The notes beneath the pieces were generated by a model, which had not been told where the DNA came from, searched no databases, and saw nothing but the letters and a program-made list of their open reading frames with translations. Both the position numbers and the translations under genes were made by a program. Source: Burkholderia sp. Nafp2/4-1b (lineage in GTDB: Bacteria; Pseudomonadota; Gammaproteobacteria; Burkholderiales; Burkholderiaceae). Taken from it: 64,000 nt of DNA. Positions within the stretch are counted from its first letter, which is position 1. Each line of letters starts with the position of its first letter. This document shows, in pieces, positions 26,598 through 34,697 of the stretch. Where the stretch lies: contig NZ_ML058609.1 in the NCBI RefSeq assembly GCF_003635165.1, positions 19,929-83,928 of the forward strand, written 5' to 3'.

Positions 26598-28520
26598 ATG
26601 TTATCGAAACAAATTCGCTCGGCATTGCTTGGATTGGGCATTGCAATGCTGGCGGCGGTCACTCCCGCACATGCGCAATACACGACCGACTGGCTCGCGA
26701 ACACGTTCGGCACGCTGGCCGCGCATGTCGGCAACGGCGCGCGCTCGCTGTGGGTCGCGCCCGAGGGCGTGGTCTACACGTCGTCGCGCTGGGACGAGAA
26801 CGCGGGCGGCGTCGCGATCTACCAGAACGGGCAGACGCTCGGCACGATCGGCATCCACGACGAATTCCAGGGCGGCGCGATCACCGGCAACGCGAACTCG
26901 CTGTTCGTCGCGCTCGGTTACAACCGCACGTTCGGCAGCGGCTCGGTCGGCCGCTACAACCGCAGCACCAACCAGCGCGACCTGCGCATTCCGGTCAGCA
27001 CGTGGACGGGCATCCAGTACGCAGACGTGATCACCGGTCTCGCGACGACCGGCAACCTGCTGTACGTGAGCGACTTCTACGGCAACCGCGTGCGCGTCTA
27101 CACGACCGACGGCGTGTGGCAGCGCGACATCGGCGTATCGGGGCCGGGCGCGCTCGCGCTGGATGCGGCCGGCAACCTGTGGGTCGCGCGCAAGAGCGCC
27201 GGCGTCGTCGCGCAGTTCAGCCCGACGGGCACCGCGATGAACACGATCCAGATGGCGGCGCGTGCGCGGCCGGCGTCGCTGTATTTCGATGCGCCGAGCG
27301 GGCAGCTGCTGGTGGGCGACGAAGGCCCCGACATGAACATCAAGATCTACGCGCTCGTGGGCCAGCCGGTGCAGGTCGGCACGTTCGGCGTGCAGGGCGG
27401 TTATCTCGACACGACGTCGGGCATCAAGGGGCAGGTGGGCGACAAGCGCTTCACGCGCGTCGCCGGCATCGGCAAGGATGCGGCGGGCAACCTGTACGTG
27501 CTGAACAACGCGTGGGGCGGCGGCTGGGATCTCGGGCGCAACGGCAGCACCGACCTGCATTCATACAGCCCGACGGGCGCGCTGCAATGGAAGCTGCAGG
27601 CGCTGAACTTCGAGGCGGCGGCCGCGCCCGACCCGGCGACCGACGGCGCGTTCTTCTACAGCGGCAACAACGTCTATACCGGCACGGCGGGCGGCACGTT
27701 CGTCGCGAGCACGATCGATCCGTTCACCTATCCGAAGGACCCGCGCCTCGACATGAACGACTATCAGCGCGGCCAGCATTTTGGCCAGCTCGCGCTGGTG
27801 AACGGCACGCGGATGCTGGTCGCGACCGGGCAGAACCCGGGCAACTACAACCTCTATCACTTCAACAGCGCGAGCGGCTATATCGCGATTCCGGACGGCT
27901 CGATCCCCGGCAAGCCGTTCAACACGACGCTGCAGGTGACGGCCGGCTTCTCGCTCGACGACAACGGCGACGTCTGGGCCGGGCTCGATCGCACCAACAA
28001 CATCTCGCACTATCCGATGACGGGTTTCGACGCGAACGGGAAACCGACGTGGGGCAAGCCGGTGCAGATTCCGATTCCGCGCACCGTGCTGCCGCTCACG
28101 CGGATCATCTACCAGGCCGACAGCGACACGATGATCCTCGCGCAAGGCATTTCGGGCAGCTGGGACTGGACCGCGATGAACGGTCACATCGAGGTCTATC
28201 GCGGCTGGAAGGCCGGCAACACGACCACGCCGAACGTCGCGATCAACCTGACGAGCGCGAATCCGAAATCGATGGCGGCGGCCGGCCACTACCTGTTCGT
28301 CGGCTACGTGCACACGGTGCCGAACGTCGACGTGTTCGACCTAAACACCGGCAGCCTCGTCACCACGCTGACGAACTCGAACACGTCGTCGATGGACGTC
28401 GGCAACGACGTCGACTCGATGTACGGCATCCGCGCGTACCTGCGCTCCACCGGCGAGTACGTGATCACGAAGGACAACTACAACGGGTCGAGCCTCGTCG
28501 TGTATCGCTGGCGTCCGTGA
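26598..28520 (+). CDS. Secreted NHL/beta-propeller-like protein of unknown function
   Basis: 640 residues. Signal peptide MLSKQIRSALLGLGIAML ending AHAQ, with ribosome site GGGAG 8 bases before the ATG. The body is built from repeated strands with NHL/SMP-30-like character: ALALDAAGNLWVARKSAGVV, LYVSDFYGNRVRVYTTDGVW, AGIGKDAAGNLYVLNNAWGG, FSLDDNGDVWAGLDRTNN. This suggests one or two beta-propellers in the periplasm or outside the cell. No catalytic motif is recognised. It is convergent with the TonB-dependent receptor gene; the 28-base gap offers no clear terminator. Confidence 0.75.
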   Translation: MLSKQIRSALLGLGIAMLAAVTPAHAQYTTDWLANTFGTLAAHVGNGARSLWVAPEGVVYTSSRWDENAGGVAIYQNGQTLGTIGIHDEFQGGAITGNANSLFVALGYNRTFGSGSVGRYNRSTNQRDLRIPVSTWTGIQYADVITGLATTGNLLYVSDFYGNRVRVYTTDGVWQRDIGVSGPGALALDAAGNLWVARKSAGVVAQFSPTGTAMNTIQMAARARPASLYFDAPSGQLLVGDEGPDMNIKIYALVGQPVQVGTFGVQGGYLDTTSGIKGQVGDKRFTRVAGIGKDAAGNLYVLNNAWGGGWDLGRNGSTDLHSYSPTGALQWKLQALNFEAAAAPDPATDGAFFYSGNNVYTGTAGGTFVASTIDPFTYPKDPRLDMNDYQRGQHFGQLALVNGTRMLVATGQNPGNYNLYHFNSASGYIAIPDGSIPGKPFNTTLQVTAGFSLDDNGDVWAGLDRTNNISHYPMTGFDANGKPTWGKPVQIPIPRTVLPLTRIIYQADSDTMILAQGISGSWDWTAMNGHIEVYRGWKAGNTTTPNVAINLTSANPKSMAAAGHYLFVGYVHTVPNVDVFDLNTGSLVTTLTNSNTSSMDVGNDVDSMYGIRAYLRSTGEYVITKDNYNGSSLVVYRWRP

Positions 28521-28548
28521 TCGTGCATGCGCGCGCCGCAAGCGCCCG

Positions 28549-30741
28549 TCAGAACGACACCGTCGTCGTCAGCGTCACGAGCCGCGGCTCGCCCACCGCG
28601 ACGATCAGATTGCTGTTGCTCGACGGGTAGTAGGTCTTGTCGAGCAGGTTCTTCACGTTGAGCTGGATGCGCGTCGGGAACTTGCCGATCGTCGTCTCGT
28701 AAGCCGCGAACGCATCGACGCTCACGTAGCCGGGCAGCGTGAAGCTGTTCGCGGTGTCGCCGGGCCGCGCGCCGACGAGCCGCGCCCCGCCGCCGAAGCG
28801 CCAGCGGCCGGGCAGGTTCGCGATCGCCGTGTCGTACACCGCGAACAGGCTGCCGGTGTGGCGCGCGACGTTGACGAGCGGCGTGTCGCTGTCGCGATCG
28901 TTCGCGTTCGTGTACGCGTAGCTGCCGATCAGGCTCAGATGCCGCGTGAGCTGCCCGGCGACGTCGAGTTCGATCCCGCGCGAGCGCGCGGTGCCGATCG
29001 TCGACGTGAGGTCGCCCACCGTGACCGCGACGTTGCGCTTGTCGATCTGATAGGCCGCGAGCGTGCCGGTGATGCCGGGCTTCACGCTGAACTTCAGGCC
29101 CGCTTCGAGCACGCGGCCGAACTCCGGCGCGAGCGGCGCCGCGACATTCGACGCGACGTTCGGCTTGAACGAGCGGCTCACGTTCGCATAGGCGGTCAGC
29201 GAGGGCGTGAGCGCATACGCGAGCCCGAACTGCGGCAGCCACACGTTGCCGTGCGAGCGGTCGGCGAACGCGAACGGCCGCCCCATTCCGGATTCCTGCT
29301 GCCAGTCCTCCCAGCGCAGGCCGCCGACCGCGGTGAGCCGGTCGGTGATCTTCACCGAATCCTGCACGATCATCGAATACGTGTGGACCTTCGAAAGCGA
29401 ATCGCTCTGCTTCGCGCTCACCGTGCCGCCCGGCGCGAGCAGCCCGTACACGGGATCGTAGAGATCGAAGCCCTTCGTCGCTGCGCCGCGGATCGTGTCG
29501 CCGCGGAAGCTGCGCTGCCGCTCGTACTCGCCGCCGATGTACAGCGCGTGGCTCATTCCCGCGAGCGTCAGGTTGCCGAGCAGGCCGAGCGTCGCGATCT
29601 GGTCGGAGTCGTTGCGCCCGAGGTTCGCATCGGATGAACGTGCCATCGCACCAGTGGTGCTGTTGAACGCGGTGGCGCGCGTGATGGCTTGATCGTAGCG
29701 GTCGCTGCCCCAGCCGTAGGTCGCGCGCACGCGCCAGGCGTCGGAGAAGCGGTGCTCGACGCGTGCCCGCAGCGTTTCCTGGATCCCGCTGCTTTGCGCC
29801 CATGCTTCCTCGTAGCGGCGATAGCGCAGCGCATCGTCGGGGCGGCCGTTCACGAGCACGGTGCCGCGATCGAACGGCATCGTGTAGTCGACATACTGGT
29901 AGCTGACGTCGATCGACGTGTTCGCATCGTGCCACGACAGCGCGGGCGCGATCAGCGCGTGGCGCTCGCGGCCGAAGCCGCGCCAGTAGCGGCTCGTATC
30001 GTAGTCGCCGGTGAGCCGGAACGCGAGCGTGCCGCCCGCGACCTGGCCCGGCTTGCCGAGCGGGCCGGCCAGGTCGAACTGCGCGCTGCTGCCGCCGTGG
30101 TTCGTGCGCGAGGCCGAAATCGAGCCGCCGAACGTGTCCTCCGGCTTGCGCGTGACGAGGTTGATCACGCCGCCCGGGTCCTGCATCCCGTACAGCAGCG
30201 AAGCCGGGCCCTTCAGCACTTCGACGCGGTCGATCGTCGCGAGATAGCTGTGCAGCACCGGCGTGCGCACGCCATCGACGAGCACCGAGCCGTCGTTGTT
30301 CGAGCCGAAACCGCGCTTGATGAACGCGTCGCGCGTGCCGCCGAGCGTGTTGGTCTGCGTGACGCCGCTGATGTTGCCGAGCACGTCGTCGAGCGAGCGC
30401 GCCTGCTGGTCCTGCATCACGCTGCTGCTGACCACCGCGACCGATTGCGGAATCTCCTTGAGCGGGCGATCGTCGCCGCCGGCGATGCTGCTGGTGCGCG
30501 GTTGATAGCCGACGGTTGGATCGGTGGTTGCCGATGCGTTGACGCTGATCGTCGGCAGTTCGCGCTCGGCTGGTGCGGTCGCGGGCGTGGGCGCTGACGG
30601 AGAAGCGGCCGACGATGCCGCCGCGGCCGGTTCGGCATCCGCATGCGCGCCGCTCGCGACGCAAAGGGTGATCAGGGCGGGCAGGCTCGCACGCCACGGG
30701 CGCAAGGTCCGCGCGCGGCGGGGCGATCGACGGGATGACAT
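28549..30741 (-). CDS. TonB-dependent siderophore receptor
   Basis: 730 residues. A long basic signal peptide (about 1-35) is followed by the TonB-box region ELPTISVNA and the plug domain (KEIPQSVAVVSSSVM, IKRGFGSNNDGSVLVDGVRT, IDRVEVLKGPASLLYGMQDP, GGVINLVTRKP). A 22-strand barrel follows, ending in aromatic Phe (LTTTVSF). There is no N-terminal signalling extension, so no sigma/anti-sigma coupling is expected. The TonB-ExbBD system energises uptake of a ferric siderophore through it. A Fur-box-like sequence lies 90-110 bases upstream of the start. No siderophore biosynthesis genes are in the window. Confidence 0.92.
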   Translation of the reverse strand: MSSRRSPRRARTLRPWRASLPALITLCVASGAHADAEPAAAASSAASPSAPTPATAPAERELPTISVNASATTDPTVGYQPRTSSIAGGDDRPLKEIPQSVAVVSSSVMQDQQARSLDDVLGNISGVTQTNTLGGTRDAFIKRGFGSNNDGSVLVDGVRTPVLHSYLATIDRVEVLKGPASLLYGMQDPGGVINLVTRKPEDTFGGSISASRTNHGGSSAQFDLAGPLGKPGQVAGGTLAFRLTGDYDTSRYWRGFGRERHALIAPALSWHDANTSIDVSYQYVDYTMPFDRGTVLVNGRPDDALRYRRYEEAWAQSSGIQETLRARVEHRFSDAWRVRATYGWGSDRYDQAITRATAFNSTTGAMARSSDANLGRNDSDQIATLGLLGNLTLAGMSHALYIGGEYERQRSFRGDTIRGAATKGFDLYDPVYGLLAPGGTVSAKQSDSLSKVHTYSMIVQDSVKITDRLTAVGGLRWEDWQQESGMGRPFAFADRSHGNVWLPQFGLAYALTPSLTAYANVSRSFKPNVASNVAAPLAPEFGRVLEAGLKFSVKPGITGTLAAYQIDKRNVAVTVGDLTSTIGTARSRGIELDVAGQLTRHLSLIGSYAYTNANDRDSDTPLVNVARHTGSLFAVYDTAIANLPGRWRFGGGARLVGARPGDTANSFTLPGYVSVDAFAAYETTIGKFPTRIQLNVKNLLDKTYYPSSNSNLIVAVGEPRLVTLTTTVSF

Positions 30742-30828
30742 GAATCGGTAAATGATGGAGTGCTAAGGATGAGGGCGCGGGCCGCAGCGCGTTGGCTGCG
30801 GAGTTGCGACAGGATGCGCATGATATAT

Positions 30829-30850
30829 GTAATGAGAAGCATTTGCAATT
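30829..30850 (-). promoter_or_regulatory. Fur-box-like operator upstream of the siderophore receptor
   Basis: Read on the minus strand the site is AATTGCAAATGCTTCTCATT, close to Fur boxes of the GCAAATGATTCTCATTA type in beta- and gamma-proteobacteria. It lies upstream of, and in the correct orientation for, the TonB-dependent receptor gene starting at 30741. Assignment rests on similarity and context. Confidence 0.65.
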
Positions 30851-31017
30851 GTGAGGTGGCCGATGCGGACCGGGAATTGCAATATTGTGGCGAAGAACAC
30901 ACAAATTAGCGTCTACTCTCGCCTGGACTGTCAGGCAATCTTTCGCAATGTAATGCGCCGACGTGAGAACCTCGATATCACGGATACGAAGAACAATCAG
31001 ACGGCCGCATGCGGAGA

Positions 31018-31029
31018 AAAGGAGGTGAT
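31018..31029 (+). promoter_or_regulatory. Exceptionally strong Shine-Dalgarno-like sequence in the leader
   Basis: AAAGGAGGTGAT at 31018-31029 is fully complementary to the 3' end of 16S rRNA (ATCACCTCCTTT). It lies 29 bases before the ATG at 31059, which has its own GGAG at 31050-31053. No standard start codon is at the proper distance from it. An ATT at 31035 would give only a three-codon peptide. It could be a ribosome standby site. Confidence 0.5.
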
Positions 31030-31058
31030 ACAGTATTCGTCACTAATACGGAGACCAC

Positions 31059-31238
31059 ATGGCTACGAAGAAAACTCCCCAAGTACCGCTCACGCCGCAG
31101 CGGGGGAACTTGCCGACGCAAAGGCGTCCTGCGACTGCGGGTGTCACCGGCGGGCAAATGCAACCTATTACGCGCGGTAGTGGAGGAACTCAAGGTGGCG
31201 GCGGCAATGGTGGGTCCAAGGGCAACGGATCGAAGTAA
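31059..31238 (+). CDS. Small TGxxMQ-motif protein A (59 aa), unknown function
   Basis: A 59-residue basic, Gly/Pro/Gln-rich peptide without hydrophobic segment. It opens MATKKTPQVPLTPQRG and contains GVTGGQMQPIT (Thr30-Gln35 core), the same motif that occurs twice in each of the next two proteins. The C-terminus is a Gly/Ser/Lys tail (GGGGNGGSKGNGSK). A GGAG site 5 bases before the ATG supports translation, and the stop is only 2 bases before the next ATG (31241). The shared motif and tight spacing argue that this frame is real despite its size. I do not recognise the family. Confidence 0.7.
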   Translation: MATKKTPQVPLTPQRGNLPTQRRPATAGVTGGQMQPITRGSGGTQGGGGNGGSKGNGSK

Positions 31239-31240
31239 CG

Positions 31241-31978
31241 ATGACTACCAATATTGGTGACGATGCGGCGGCGGCGGCGGCGGCGGCGGCAGCAGCAGCG
31301 GCGGCAGCGGAGGCAGCCGAAGTTGCCGCCACGACTGAGCGGATACGGCTTTACGAACGTTACAAGGAGGATTTGTCGAAACGAGAAATCTCAAATGCTG
31401 AAAATCACGATAGATCGATCTTGACGTACTCTGCCGCAGGGCTTGGCTTGTCCCTTAGTCTGTTGAAGGATTTCGTCCCGATCACTCAGGCCAAATATAG
31501 TTGGACGCTATATGGGTCGTGGATATTCTTTTGCCTAGCAATTATTTCAGTAATATTGTCCTACCCGCTGAGCCAGAGGGTTATTCGCCTTCAAGACAAG
31601 AAGGCTAGACGATACTATCTTGAAAATATTGCTGCCGCATACGATGAGCGCATAAAGCTAGAAAATTTTTCGAATTTCCTCAATCAATGGGTGTCGCCAC
31701 CGCTGTTTATAATCGCAATCATATTGACAATTTTCTTCGTTTCAATAAATTTGAAAGGTGCAAACATGACGAATGGAAAGATACCCCCCGCCATCGCGCA
31801 GGACGGCGTAACAGGCATGCAGATGCAGAAAGTAACTCCGCCTGCGCCAACAGTACAGAAAGGAATAACTGGCACGCCGATGCAGCCGGTTACATCCAGT
31901 CAACCTGTCACTCCTTCGTCGCAACAGTCGCAAAGCCAACCGCAGCAAGGTGGGACTTCATCTCAAACCAAGCCTTGA
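31241..31978 (+). CDS. TGxxMQ-motif membrane protein B with polyalanine N-terminus
   Basis: 245 residues. An N-terminal run of 15 alanines (codons 31265-31309) leads into a charged helix (TERIRLYERYKEDLSKRE), then predicted membrane segments at about 60-78, 88-108 and 152-172 with a basic helical loop between (RLQDKKARRYYLENI). The hydrophilic tail (173-245) is rich in Pro, Gln, Ser and Thr and holds two motif copies: GVTGMQMQKV (Thr191) and GITGTPMQPV (Thr210), exactly 19 residues apart. This looks like an SLATT-like small membrane protein with an added tail, although I cannot confirm that family. It follows protein A by 2 bases. Confidence 0.8.
   Translation: MTTNIGDDAAAAAAAAAAAAAAAEAAEVAATTERIRLYERYKEDLSKREISNAENHDRSILTYSAAGLGLSLSLLKDFVPITQAKYSWTLYGSWIFFCLAIISVILSYPLSQRVIRLQDKKARRYYLENIAAAYDERIKLENFSNFLNQWVSPPLFIIAIILTIFFVSINLKGANMTNGKIPPAIAQDGVTGMQMQKVTPPAPTVQKGITGTPMQPVTSSQPVTPSSQQSQSQPQQGGTSSQTKP
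31265..31288 (+). repeat. (GCG)8 trinucleotide tract encoding alanine
   Basis: Eight consecutive GCG codons, extended by GCA/GCG codons to 15 Ala in total (to 31309). As a trinucleotide repeat it can change length without breaking the frame. Confidence 0.9.
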
Positions 31979-32028
31979 TGCTGAGTCTTGAGATTTGTCG
32001 CAGCGCCGTCTGCCTGAGGGGAATTAAC

Positions 32029-32238
32029 ATGTCGGACAAGAAGACTACGTCAATTCGCACGAACGATGGAATCACTGGGACGCAAATGCAGAAGATAATT
32101 TCGCAACGAGAAGACCTTGGAAAGGCACTCACCGGAACGCCAATGCAACCAGTGAAAGTAAATCCTATACCAGCACAGCAATCGTCGGAACAACCGACGC
32201 AGACCAATGAGTCTTCGCAAGTGAAGAAATCGAAATAA
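32029..32238 (+). CDS. Small TGxxMQ-motif protein C (69 aa), unknown function
   Basis: 69 residues, hydrophilic, no membrane segment. It carries GITGTQMQKI (Thr16) and ALTGTPMQPV (Thr35), 19 residues apart, the same spacing and the same order (QMQK then PMQP) as in the tail of protein B, followed by a Gln/Ser/Thr/Lys-rich C-terminus (PTQTNESSQVKKSK). It therefore appears to be a soluble paralogue of the protein B tail. GAGGGGA 6 bases before ATG 32029 is a good ribosome site. DNA identity between the copies is modest, so the duplication is old. No known family is recognised. Confidence 0.78.
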   Translation: MSDKKTTSIRTNDGITGTQMQKIISQREDLGKALTGTPMQPVKVNPIPAQQSSEQPTQTNESSQVKKSK

Positions 32239-32273
32239 CTGTTTAATCGTCCATCTTTGAATGCAAGGGCCAA

Positions 32274-33185
32274 ATGCAACTGCTACAAGAAATTATCGCT
32301 CTGCTGAGTGACAAGGATGGATCGCTGACAGACGCACTGCTGAAAACGAAGGTGCTGATGCACCGCATTGGCCACAAGGAGCTTGCCGAGTGGGTCAACG
32401 CCGAACTGAACGGCTACACAGCAAATAGGCCCGTGCCAGATTACCGTACCATTCGAACGCGATTGTATGGCAATGTCTCGAATTTGGCTTGGCGGTATTC
32501 CAAAACGCAATTACCAACGGCCCATCTGGAAAACGGAGTGAAGGAAAGGTTTTCGGTGGAAAAACTGCGTCAATCGATCCAAGTACTGGAACAGTTATCG
32601 AAATCAGATGGCTCTCTCAGTAGCCCAATTGCTCCCGAGTGGTATCGCACCCTAGCGAAGGGGGCGATCGAATCGAGTTATAGCATTGACAGCGCGTGGG
32701 TACAGTTCGAACCGACACAACTCGTTACTGTGCTGATTGAAGTGCGATCTCGCTTACTGGATTTTGCACTCAACCTGCAAGGTGAATTGGGCAACGTAGC
32801 GGAGGATGAGATGAAGGAAGCCGCAAAAGATATCGATGCTCCGGCTATGTTTGCGTCAGCGGTATTTGGCGACAACACTACGGTGGTGATCGGCAACAGC
32901 AATCAAACCACCGTTACCAACAGTGTTTCGAAGGGAGACTTCGCCGCGCTGAAAAAAGCCTTCAAGGACTCAGGCGTCAACGAAGCTGACGTAGACGAAC
33001 TGCGAATCGCCGTCAATGCTGACAATCCAGATACCGTAGCCGAGACGAAGCAGTTCGGACCGAAGGTGAAGGCCTGGATGGGGAATATGTCTGAGAAGGC
33101 CATCAGTGGTGCGTGGAGCGTCGGAATTGCTGCGGGCGGGAAGTTGCTGGCAGATGTACTTGGAGGCTATTACGGCATTAAGTGA
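32274..33185 (+). CDS. AbiTii-domain protein
   Basis: 303 residues. The N-terminal 1-60 segment (QLLQEIIALLSDKDGSLTDA, then MHRIGHKELAEWVNAELNGY and PVPDYR) matches my memory of the AbiTii domain, found in abortive-infection-like and other conflict proteins. The middle is helical. Around 195-215 a polar strand region (TTVVIGNSNQTTVTN) precedes a second helical part, and the end is Gly-rich and hydrophobic (GAWSVGIAAGGKLLADVLGG), which might touch membranes. It lies 35 bases after small protein C in the same direction, so it is likely the last gene of the TGxxMQ operon. Function is inferred from family only. Confidence 0.75.
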   Translation: MQLLQEIIALLSDKDGSLTDALLKTKVLMHRIGHKELAEWVNAELNGYTANRPVPDYRTIRTRLYGNVSNLAWRYSKTQLPTAHLENGVKERFSVEKLRQSIQVLEQLSKSDGSLSSPIAPEWYRTLAKGAIESSYSIDSAWVQFEPTQLVTVLIEVRSRLLDFALNLQGELGNVAEDEMKEAAKDIDAPAMFASAVFGDNTTVVIGNSNQTTVTNSVSKGDFAALKKAFKDSGVNEADVDELRIAVNADNPDTVAETKQFGPKVKAWMGNMSEKAISGAWSVGIAAGGKLLADVLGGYYGIK

Positions 33186-33320
33186 TCCGCCGTCGAACCT
33201 CGATGCCCTCTCGGCCACGTCCTTGCGGCACATGTTCCCCGTACTTGTACTGATTTGCACGCGATGTCGTGTGTGAACTACTGTTGCGATGGGGAAAGGA
33301 ACGCCACGGAGACCTATCCA

Positions 33321-33683
33321 ATGAACGATATCGGTCGATCAACGATTGTATTGGCCTTCATGATGGCAATTTCTGTCAATGCGCTTGCAGTGAATCAGAT
33401 CGGGGCGATCTCTTGCGGAAAATGGGTAGAGGACCACGCAGACAGAAAAAGCTGGCGTACGATTGTCGAGGATGAATGGCTGGCCGGATTCCTATCGGGC
33501 GAGGCCGTTTCGCTAGACGTTGACATTCTCGCCAATACGGATCTCACATCACTTGCACTTTGGGTGACAAACTATTGCAAATCGAATCCGCTTTCAGACT
33601 CATTTGAAGCGGTATTGGCGCTCGCAAATGAGATTGCCCGAAAAAGGGGCTTGTGCGCGCGGGGGGCGACATGCTCGAAATAG
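33321..33683 (+). CDS. Small secreted protein of unknown function
   Basis: 120 residues. Signal peptide MNDIGRSTIVLAFMMAISVNALA, then a mature domain with ISCGKWVEDHADRKSW, DEWLAGFLSGEAVSL and LWVTNYCKSNPL. Similar small periplasmic proteins with a C-G-x-W start and a W-x-x-G-F/Y-L/V-S-G centre occur near phage and immunity genes in proteobacteria, but no function is established to my knowledge. A few cysteines may form disulfides. An upstream in-frame ATG at 33255 would add 22 residues that do not look like a signal peptide. Confidence 0.65.
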   Translation: MNDIGRSTIVLAFMMAISVNALAVNQIGAISCGKWVEDHADRKSWRTIVEDEWLAGFLSGEAVSLDVDILANTDLTSLALWVTNYCKSNPLSDSFEAVLALANEIARKRGLCARGATCSK

Positions 33684-33787
33684 CCGATATCTTAGGAGTG
33701 GTCGCACATGACGCTTCCTTGTCGTAGCGCGTCGGTCAGCAGCAGCACCCGTAAGCAGTTCGGCCATGTATTGGGAGTATCAAGTCC

Positions 33788-34252
33788 ATGTCTGAAATCG
33801 AATGCAGAAAGATTTTCGAAAGCGCAATTGACTCTCTTTGCGAAGTAGATCGCTATCTATTGCGCGTGGACGCAAGCGAACGAAGTATCAGTCATCGGCT
33901 TGCGGTGCATCTGACAAGTCGATTCCCGGATTTCGATGTCGACTGCGAGTACAATCGGGCTGGCTTTGAGGTCAAGCGTCTCGCATTACGAGAGCGAACA
34001 GTCCGAGACTATGAACTTGAAGCTGTCACGGTCTTTCCCGATATCGTAGTACACAAACGAGGAAATAACGAATTCAATCTTCTCGTTGCCGAAATGAAGA
34101 AGAGTTCATCTAACGTAAGCCACGATTACGACTTTGAGAAGCTTCGCGCATTTGTGCGGGAATTTGGATACAAAAATTCAGTTCATTGTACGATTGGTTA
34201 CGACCGAAACGGCACGCTCATTAGAGATATCCGGTGGATCGGTGCTGAGTAA
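33788..34252 (+). CDS. PD-(D/E)XK-like nuclease-fold protein, hypothetical
   Basis: 154 residues. ERSISHRLAVHLTSRFPDFD near the N-terminus supplies a conserved acidic/helical segment. VFPDIVVHKR (Asp85) and LLVAEMKKSS (Glu102-x-Lys104) then give the D...E-x-K core of the PD-(D/E)XK superfamily, followed by a helix (FEKLRAFVREFGYKN). I infer a nuclease-like fold; activity is unproven. It is convergent with the next gene (4-base gap) and close to other proteins with nuclease-like cores in this island. Confidence 0.68.
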   Translation: MSEIECRKIFESAIDSLCEVDRYLLRVDASERSISHRLAVHLTSRFPDFDVDCEYNRAGFEVKRLALRERTVRDYELEAVTVFPDIVVHKRGNNEFNLLVAEMKKSSSNVSHDYDFEKLRAFVREFGYKNSVHCTIGYDRNGTLIRDIRWIGAE

Positions 34253-34256
34253 TTTT

Positions 34257-34697
34257 CTAACTGGACCAAAGACGTTCAATATACTGATTTGCGTTGGGGA
34301 CCTTGTGTCGGACACCGAGGGAATCCTCAACCCATAGCGTTTCGAGAAAAAGATCATCGTCTTCAGGGTGGAAATTGACAGTATCATCCTTGTTAAAAAT
34401 ATGTTCGTAACGCTCATGCTCTCCCAAACGCAAACCGCCGTCTTCGCGGGCAAGGTATTCTGCGCTCCACTTTCCGGCTGCATCAGCGCCGCCGATGAGA
34501 CGAAGAATGACAGGACGTCGCCCTACGTTCACCATAGTGACGACTATTCGATTGGGACCGTAGTTGGATGCCGGAATGAACTTGCTGGAAACACTAAGTC
34601 TCGCGCGATCACGAAAAGCAACGTGTGCAGAAATGCACAGACTGACGAATGACACGGCGAATGCTGCGCAAGACATGTATTGGGCGAAAGTTGGCAT
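34257..34697 (-). CDS. Single-span membrane protein, hypothetical
   Basis: 146 residues. A membrane segment at about 7-27 (YMSCAAFAVSFVSLCISAHVAF) is followed by a beta-rich domain (RLSVSSKFIPASN, RIVVTMVNVGRRPVILRLIGG) resembling small Ig-like modules of membrane-anchored hypothetical proteins found in many genomic islands. No catalytic residues are recognised. It is convergent with the nuclease-like gene. Confidence 0.6.
   Translation of the reverse strand: MPTFAQYMSCAAFAVSFVSLCISAHVAFRDRARLSVSSKFIPASNYGPNRIVVTMVNVGRRPVILRLIGGADAAGKWSAEYLAREDGGLRLGEHERYEHIFNKDDTVNFHPEDDDLFLETLWVEDSLGVRHKVPNANQYIERLWSS

Noticed and set aside
31018..31029. Fragment of a 16S rRNA gene end
   Set aside because: Only the 12 bases of the anti-Shine-Dalgarno complement match; the surrounding sequence is not rRNA-like. 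A strong ribosome site is the simpler reading.
31143..31166. Similarity of TGGQMQ to the T7 gene 10 leader peptide (MTGGQQMG)
   Set aside because: Short chance resemblance; the motif here is conserved among three neighbouring genes with M-Q-[P/K]-[V/I] following, unlike the phage leader.
30851..31180. 110-codon open frame overlapping small protein A in another frame
   Set aside because: Its protein has no motif and it lacks a ribosome site, while the overlapping 59-codon frame contains the motif shared with the two downstream genes.
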